The notes under the pieces were generated by a model, which did no database searches, was not told where the DNA came from, and saw nothing but the letters and a program-made list of their open reading frames with translations. DNA of 26,105 nt from CAZMGG01 sp964565715 (GTDB taxonomy: Bacteria > Planctomycetota > UBA1135 > UBA2386), in NCBI GenBank assembly GCA_964565715.1, contig CAZMGG010000079.1, positions 1 through 26,105 on the forward strand, given 5' to 3'. Shown here in pieces: positions 23,178-26,105 of this stretch (position 1 is its first letter; every line of letters begins with the position of its first letter). The translations under genes and the position numbers were made by a program.

Positions 23178-23537
23178 CTACCTGGGGACGAGCGGCATGA
23201 CAACGGGAGCCTCCCAGGACCACTTGTCACCCAAGCTTGAGTGCCTGTAATCCGGGCGCAAGGTCATGCGCAGGCGGCGTCCGCTGTCCACCAGTTCCAA
23301 GACAAACCCAGGGCTCATCAACCCTTGAAGCTCATTCAAGTGCATTCTCACATCCTGTCCGTCCACCTCCGCCTGCCTCAGCATACCGGCGATTCTCTGA
23401 ACCAACTTGTCACCGTCGAATGGCCTTCGGAAGAACATGGGGTCTTCGACAATAGGCACCGAATCCTCATGAGCGCATGCAAGAAAGGCGATAACGCCAA
23501 TCGACGGCATGACGAGCCCCAACCCCACGCGCCTCAC
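23178..23537 (-). CDS. Small predicted lipoprotein, last gene of the accessory cluster
   Basis: 119 residues from GTG 23537-23535. This start lies two bases after the TAG (23542-23540) of the upstream gene, which fits translational coupling, and gives a good signal sequence: VRRVGLGLV then a hydrophobic core ending AFLAC, with Cys21 as the probable lipidated residue. An ATG at 23510-23508 is an alternative start. The mature part (22-119) includes FFRRPFDGDKLVQRIAGMLRQ, a predicted amphipathic helix, and a beta-like ELVDSGRRLRMTLRPDY segment; I recognise no family. As a small lipoprotein directly downstream of a large Cys-rich protein it might be a partner or immunity-type protein, but that is only a guess from position. 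Composition is lower in GC than in the left part of the window. Confidence 0.65.
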   Translation of the reverse strand: MRRVGLGLVMPSIGVIAFLACAHEDSVPIVEDPMFFRRPFDGDKLVQRIAGMLRQAEVDGQDVRMHLNELQGLMSPGFVLELVDSGRRLRMTLRPDYRHSSLGDKWSWEAPVVMPLVPR

Positions 23538-23539
23538 TG

Positions 23540-24910
23540 CTACTGCACACACTTGCGCCCCGAATCCCCACCTCCAGGAGGAGTCGAATTGAGATCCGTG
23601 ACCGGCACGACCAACTTCCAAGGCTTGGCATTCGCAGCACCCCGGTACACTTGCATGGCGTTGAGACGTCGGCCAAAACTGGCAAATGTTGCTGCCACAT
23701 CAACTACCTTGGCTCCGGATCCCATAGCCGTGAAATCGAGGGCGGGCTCTGTAGAACAGACTGCCGCACCGCACACTGGACCTAATACGGCTGTCGCCTC
23801 CGTCGCATAATCGAGCATGATGAGCATGCAACACGTAGGGCACTCAGGACATCCACTTTCAACTCGCGCAAACACCAACAGCTTGGCCCCCTTCAGTAGA
23901 ATGGCCGCCTTTGGTCCATACGCGGGAAAATCACTATAGTGCCATGCCCCTTCCTCTGGACACCTCTGCTTGTCGTACCAGTCGGCGAGGTCGCTGGCCA
24001 GGGCATGCGTTCCGTGAAACGGATTCCATCGATCGTAGCCCCATGCAGCCCCATATCCCATGGGGTCATGCTTGAGTAGCTCTTCATTGCCTGGCTGCAT
24101 GGCTTCGTAGTATTGAAGGTTGCATCGAGGCAACGCAGCGCCAGCGGCACCCTTTGTGGCCCACTCCACCACGATGTGCCATACGCTGGCGGCATGATAA
24201 CCTCTTGATGCATTTGACTGTACCGCATCATAGAGCGTACCCTTTCCTCGCTCACCCGCGTCATAGTCCGACCCAAATCCACCTGCAAAGCACACCCGCC
24301 GCACACAACAACAACATCCACCGGGACATGCCGGTTCCTGCACATGATAAGCCGACGCCAAGCTGCGACGCGCATGGACCCGCGCTGCATTGCCAAGGTG
24401 GAACGTCAGGTCGGACACTCTCTTCTCAGCCCGGCACCCGCAGGGATGCCAGTTGACGCTCTTCCATGGGTGCCCCTTGTCACAGGCACAAGGCGCACCG
24501 ACGCCCTGGTACCCGCTGACCCGAGTGCCCGAAGCCAGGCCGCCAGCGGCGCCTCCGTTCACGTCATGCTCCGCGCTGAGGCCGCGCGTCCTGCCCATCA
24601 CACCGGCTGTAGGCCTTCCTGATCCGCCTGTGGTCGGGCCACGCGGCCGGCCACCCGCGGGCCCCCTGGGCCCACCCGTGATCGGACCGCCTACAGGAGT
24701 CTGTGCACCAATGCCTCCCCCGGTCACCGGACCGCCCGAGCCCACGATCGGTGGACGCGGCGTCACCGGACGCGGCACACCGGGAACAGCAGGCACCGTT
24801 GGTGCCGCCGGGCCACCGGTCGTGGGACCGCCCGGGTCCCGGCCGTGCGCTGCTCAAGGCGGGGGGTTCCAACTCGTCCTGCGGTATCCGTAGCCCATCG
24901 TCGCAGGCAT
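23540..24910 (-). pseudogene. Pro/Gly-rich, Cys-rich protein gene with in-frame TGA near its start
   Basis: An ATG at 24910-24908, one base after the TAG of the upstream gene, opens a frame of 18 codons (MPATMGYGYRRTSWNPPP) that meets TGA at 24856-24854. The same frame then runs open to TAG at 23540. Right after the TGA it already encodes the low-complexity region (DPGGPTTGGPAAPTVPAVPG...), so the real protein very likely began before the TGA. The only standard start after the TGA is a GTG at 24796, which would give 418 residues. The order is a Pro/Gly/Thr-rich segment (to about 70 residues after that GTG), a Cys-rich knot (CACDKGHPW, HPCGC, CPGGCCCC), then a globular part with GYDRWNPFHGTHALASDLADWYD and CPECPTCC. 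I recognise no family. It could be a broken gene, one started at GTG, or a readthrough case. Confidence 0.6.
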
Positions 24911-24911
24911 G

Positions 24912-25304
24912 CTACGCCTTCACCGCCTCCAACCAGGCGGGCAGGAGGAACCGGAAGATCACCCAGCCCACTGTGCCATCCTCGATCACCTCGCCGCCAC
25001 CGTCAGCCTCCACGCAGATGTGGAACCGCACCAACTCCTTCAGCCCGGACCACTCCTCCACCTGACGCCCGGTCGCCGGCTCGAAGACCACCGAAGTGCT
25101 TGGCGTGAAGGCGGTACCGTCCCCTACCTCGCCCCGGTTCTTGTGGAAGACCTGCACCGTCATCTTCGTGAACGAGTTCGCCAAAACCTCGATGGCCACC
25201 CGCACGTTGTCGCCGCCACGCGGAATCCAGGTGGAATAGACACACAGGGCAACAGGCTCCTCCGAGCTGTACGGCGGCGTGGCCAGCACTTCGGCATCGA
25301 TCAT
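24912..25304 (-). CDS. Tandem paralogue C, unknown family
   Basis: 130 residues from ATG 25304-25302, nine bases after the stop of the preceding paralogue; GAGGTG overlaps that stop and serves as ribosome-binding site. It shares with the two upstream genes a common core: MIDA at the start, VYSTWIPRGGD (22-32), a VAIEV strand, MTVQVFHKN, the EVGDG turn, KELVRF and the terminal WVIFRFLLPAWLEAVKA. There is no signal peptide or membrane segment. Alternating hydrophobic strands with polar turns suggest a beta-sandwich. Compared with the other two it has an extra PPYSSEEPV stretch near the N-terminus and a longer GGGEVIEDGT loop. Function unknown. It is followed after one base by the ATG of the Pro/Gly-rich gene. 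Confidence 0.78.
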   Translation of the reverse strand: MIDAEVLATPPYSSEEPVALCVYSTWIPRGGDNVRVAIEVLANSFTKMTVQVFHKNRGEVGDGTAFTPSTSVVFEPATGRQVEEWSGLKELVRFHICVEADGGGEVIEDGTVGWVIFRFLLPAWLEAVKA

Positions 25305-25313
25305 GGGAACACC

Positions 25314-25673
25314 TCACGGCTCCTGCACGGCATCGAACCAGCACGGCGGCAGCATGCGGAACAGGATCCAGTCCGTCGCATTGGCTCCCGTCACTGTGTA
25401 GCGGAACCGCAGAAGGTGCTCAACCCCCGCCTGACCCGCCTTCGACCGCCACTCGCCGGTGACCATCCCAGGCGTGTTGAGCGTGATGTCGGTTCCGGTG
25501 TCGACATCGGTGCCATCACCTGTATCGTCCGCGTCCTTGGTGACCAGGTCGACCACGAGCGTGGCGCCGTTTCTGGCGACGCATTCCGCCGCCACCCGGA
25601 GCATGTCGGCATTCCGCGAGAACCACGGCCCATAGACCGTGGCGCCGCTGAACAGGAGGATTGCATCGATCAT
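25314..25673 (-). CDS. Tandem paralogue B, unknown family
   Basis: 119 residues from ATG 25673-25671, six bases after the stop of paralogue A. It is the most diverged copy: VYGPWFSRNAD replaces the YSPWFPRGGD form, TKDADDTGDG replaces HKNASDVGDG, and HLLRFRY stands for ELVRYKF. The C-terminal WILFRMLPPCWFDAVQEP is well kept. The start ATGATCGATGC is shared at DNA level with paralogue C. No export signal or membrane helix. Conservation of the same spaced blocks in three adjacent genes shows that these frames are real and under constraint despite the lower-GC, island-like setting. Function unknown; a hetero-oligomer with its neighbours is plausible from the tandem diverged layout. Confidence 0.78.
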   Translation of the reverse strand: MIDAILLFSGATVYGPWFSRNADMLRVAAECVARNGATLVVDLVTKDADDTGDGTDVDTGTDITLNTPGMVTGEWRSKAGQAGVEHLLRFRYTVTGANATDWILFRMLPPCWFDAVQEP

Positions 25674-25679
25674 GGCGTC

Positions 25680-26060
25680 CTACGCTTTCACCGCGTCGTA
25701 CCAGATCGGCGCGAGCATCCGGAAGATCGCCCAATTGACGCCGCTGCCGCCGCTGAACTGAAGCGTGAACTTGTAGCGCACCAGCTCCTTGAACCCGTTG
25801 GTCAGGTCGGAGGTGACGCGGGGCGCCGTGGCGATCTGGTTGCCGCTTCTGGAGAATGTGCTCCCCACCGTGCTTCCATCGCCGACGTCGCTGGCATTCT
25901 TGTGGATCATCTGGACGGTCAGGGAGAAGCTGGAAGAGGCGCTGCTCATCGCCGCCACCTCGAGCGTGAGCATCGCATAGTCACCGCCGCGTGGGAACCA
26001 CGGGCTGTACACCACTGTGGTGGCGGCGTCAGTACACTGCATCGTCTGGGCGTCGTACAT
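25680..26060 (-). CDS. Tandem paralogue A, unknown family
   Basis: 126 residues from ATG 26060-26058. Blocks shared with B and C: VVYSPWFPRGGDY (16-28), LTLEVAAM, LTVQMIHKNASDVGDG (about 47-62), FKELVRYKF (about 89-97) and WAIFRMLAPIWYDAVKA at the C-terminus. A Ser-rich loop (SSASSSFS) and a longer central insertion distinguish it. No signal peptide, transmembrane helix or catalytic motif is visible. Its ATG follows a possible upstream stop codon (26072-26070) by nine bases, matching the spacing of the next two genes, so the cluster probably continues beyond the window. Family and function are not recognised. Confidence 0.78.
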   Translation of the reverse strand: MYDAQTMQCTDAATTVVYSPWFPRGGDYAMLTLEVAAMSSASSSFSLTVQMIHKNASDVGDGSTVGSTFSRSGNQIATAPRVTSDLTNGFKELVRYKFTLQFSGGSGVNWAIFRMLAPIWYDAVKA

Positions 26061-26069
26061 GGCTGGGCT

Positions 26070-26105
26070 CTAGTTGGTTGCTTTGGTTGAAGAAGACACG
26101 TCCAC
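26070..26105 (-). CDS. Possible C-terminal end of another cluster gene
   Basis: Reading in from the right edge in the same frame as paralogue A, eleven codons (VDVSSSTKATN) end at TAG 26072-26070, nine bases before the next ATG. The compact spacing matches the gene junctions that follow, but the fragment is too short to identify and does not end with the AVKA-like tail of the paralogues. Confidence 0.3.
   Translation of the reverse strand: MDVSSSTKATN

Noticed and set aside
22960..23200. Plus-strand frame of about 77 codons after the transposase remnant
   Set aside because: No ribosome-binding site, no recognisable motif, and a composition like non-coding GC-rich hairpin sequence; I could not support it as a gene.
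24909..26090. A 393-codon open frame on the plus strand opposite the three paralogues
   Set aside because: Its translation is His/Arg/Gln-rich without motifs, as expected for an antisense shadow, while the minus strand shows three genes with shared blocks and proper spacing. It stays open because all three paralogues share one frame.
1..26105. tRNA, rRNA or riboswitch genes
   Set aside because: Reading both strands I found no tRNA-like cloverleaf with a recognisable T-loop, no rRNA segment and no known riboswitch core; a dedicated covariance search could not be run.

Overview
The window looks like part of a Planctomycetota (PVC superphylum) chromosome, probably from a draft or metagenome assembly. 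The evidence is the very high GC content over most of its length, a 1,711-residue secreted protein combining FG-GAP/VCBS repeats, a PVC-type membrane-bound dehydrogenase propeller, a CxxCH haem site and a DUF1080 domain, a Gfo/Idh/MocA oxidoreductase beside it, and a PDZ protein of a degenerate type I associate with planctomycetes. A run of exactly 100 N (7706-7805) is a scaffold gap.

Layout, left to right. 1-1726 (minus): two family-2 glycosyltransferases, the downstream one cut by the window edge. 1941-3289 (minus): a small lipoprotein and an exported cyclophilin-type peptidyl-prolyl isomerase, divergent from a phosphoglycolate-phosphatase-like HAD hydrolase (3406-4053). 4141-7234: two tandem TrkH-type K+ channel subunits, each with its own promoter. 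7235-7969: a non-coding convergent intergenic region filled by a roughly 190-bp tandem repeat with strong hairpins and a G-quadruplex motif; the N gap lies inside it. 7970-9484 (minus): a polytopic GT-C-like membrane protein. 9515-10849 (minus): the ribosome-assembly GTPase Der. 10983-13018: a secreted trypsin-like/PDZ protease translationally coupled to a degenerate, domain-shuffled relative. 13092-14240: an orphan PAS histidine kinase. 14284-16053: an SLC13-type transporter with two RCK_C domains. 16102-22435: the Gfo/Idh/MocA oxidoreductase and the giant PVC protein, probably one sugar or polymer catabolic unit.

From about 22436 the composition changes to lower GC and the content becomes accessory: a truncated IS1634-type transposase, then a tightly packed minus-strand cluster running in from the right edge. 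It holds three diverged tandem paralogues of about 120-130 residues, a Pro/Gly-rich and Cys-rich protein whose frame is broken by a TGA near its start, and a small lipoprotein. I do not recognise the families of these five genes; this is the most likely undescribed system in the window. The paralogues share a common core and lie in one continuous reading frame broken only by single stop codons.

Other points of note: a recurring (G/C)CTAnnnT-type -10 element, in several cases only 7-11 nt from the start codon, suggesting leaderless or very short-leader mRNAs; cysteines replacing threonines in three pore loops of the first TrkH; and a PDZ domain inserted inside a protease fold whose catalytic Ser has become Cys.
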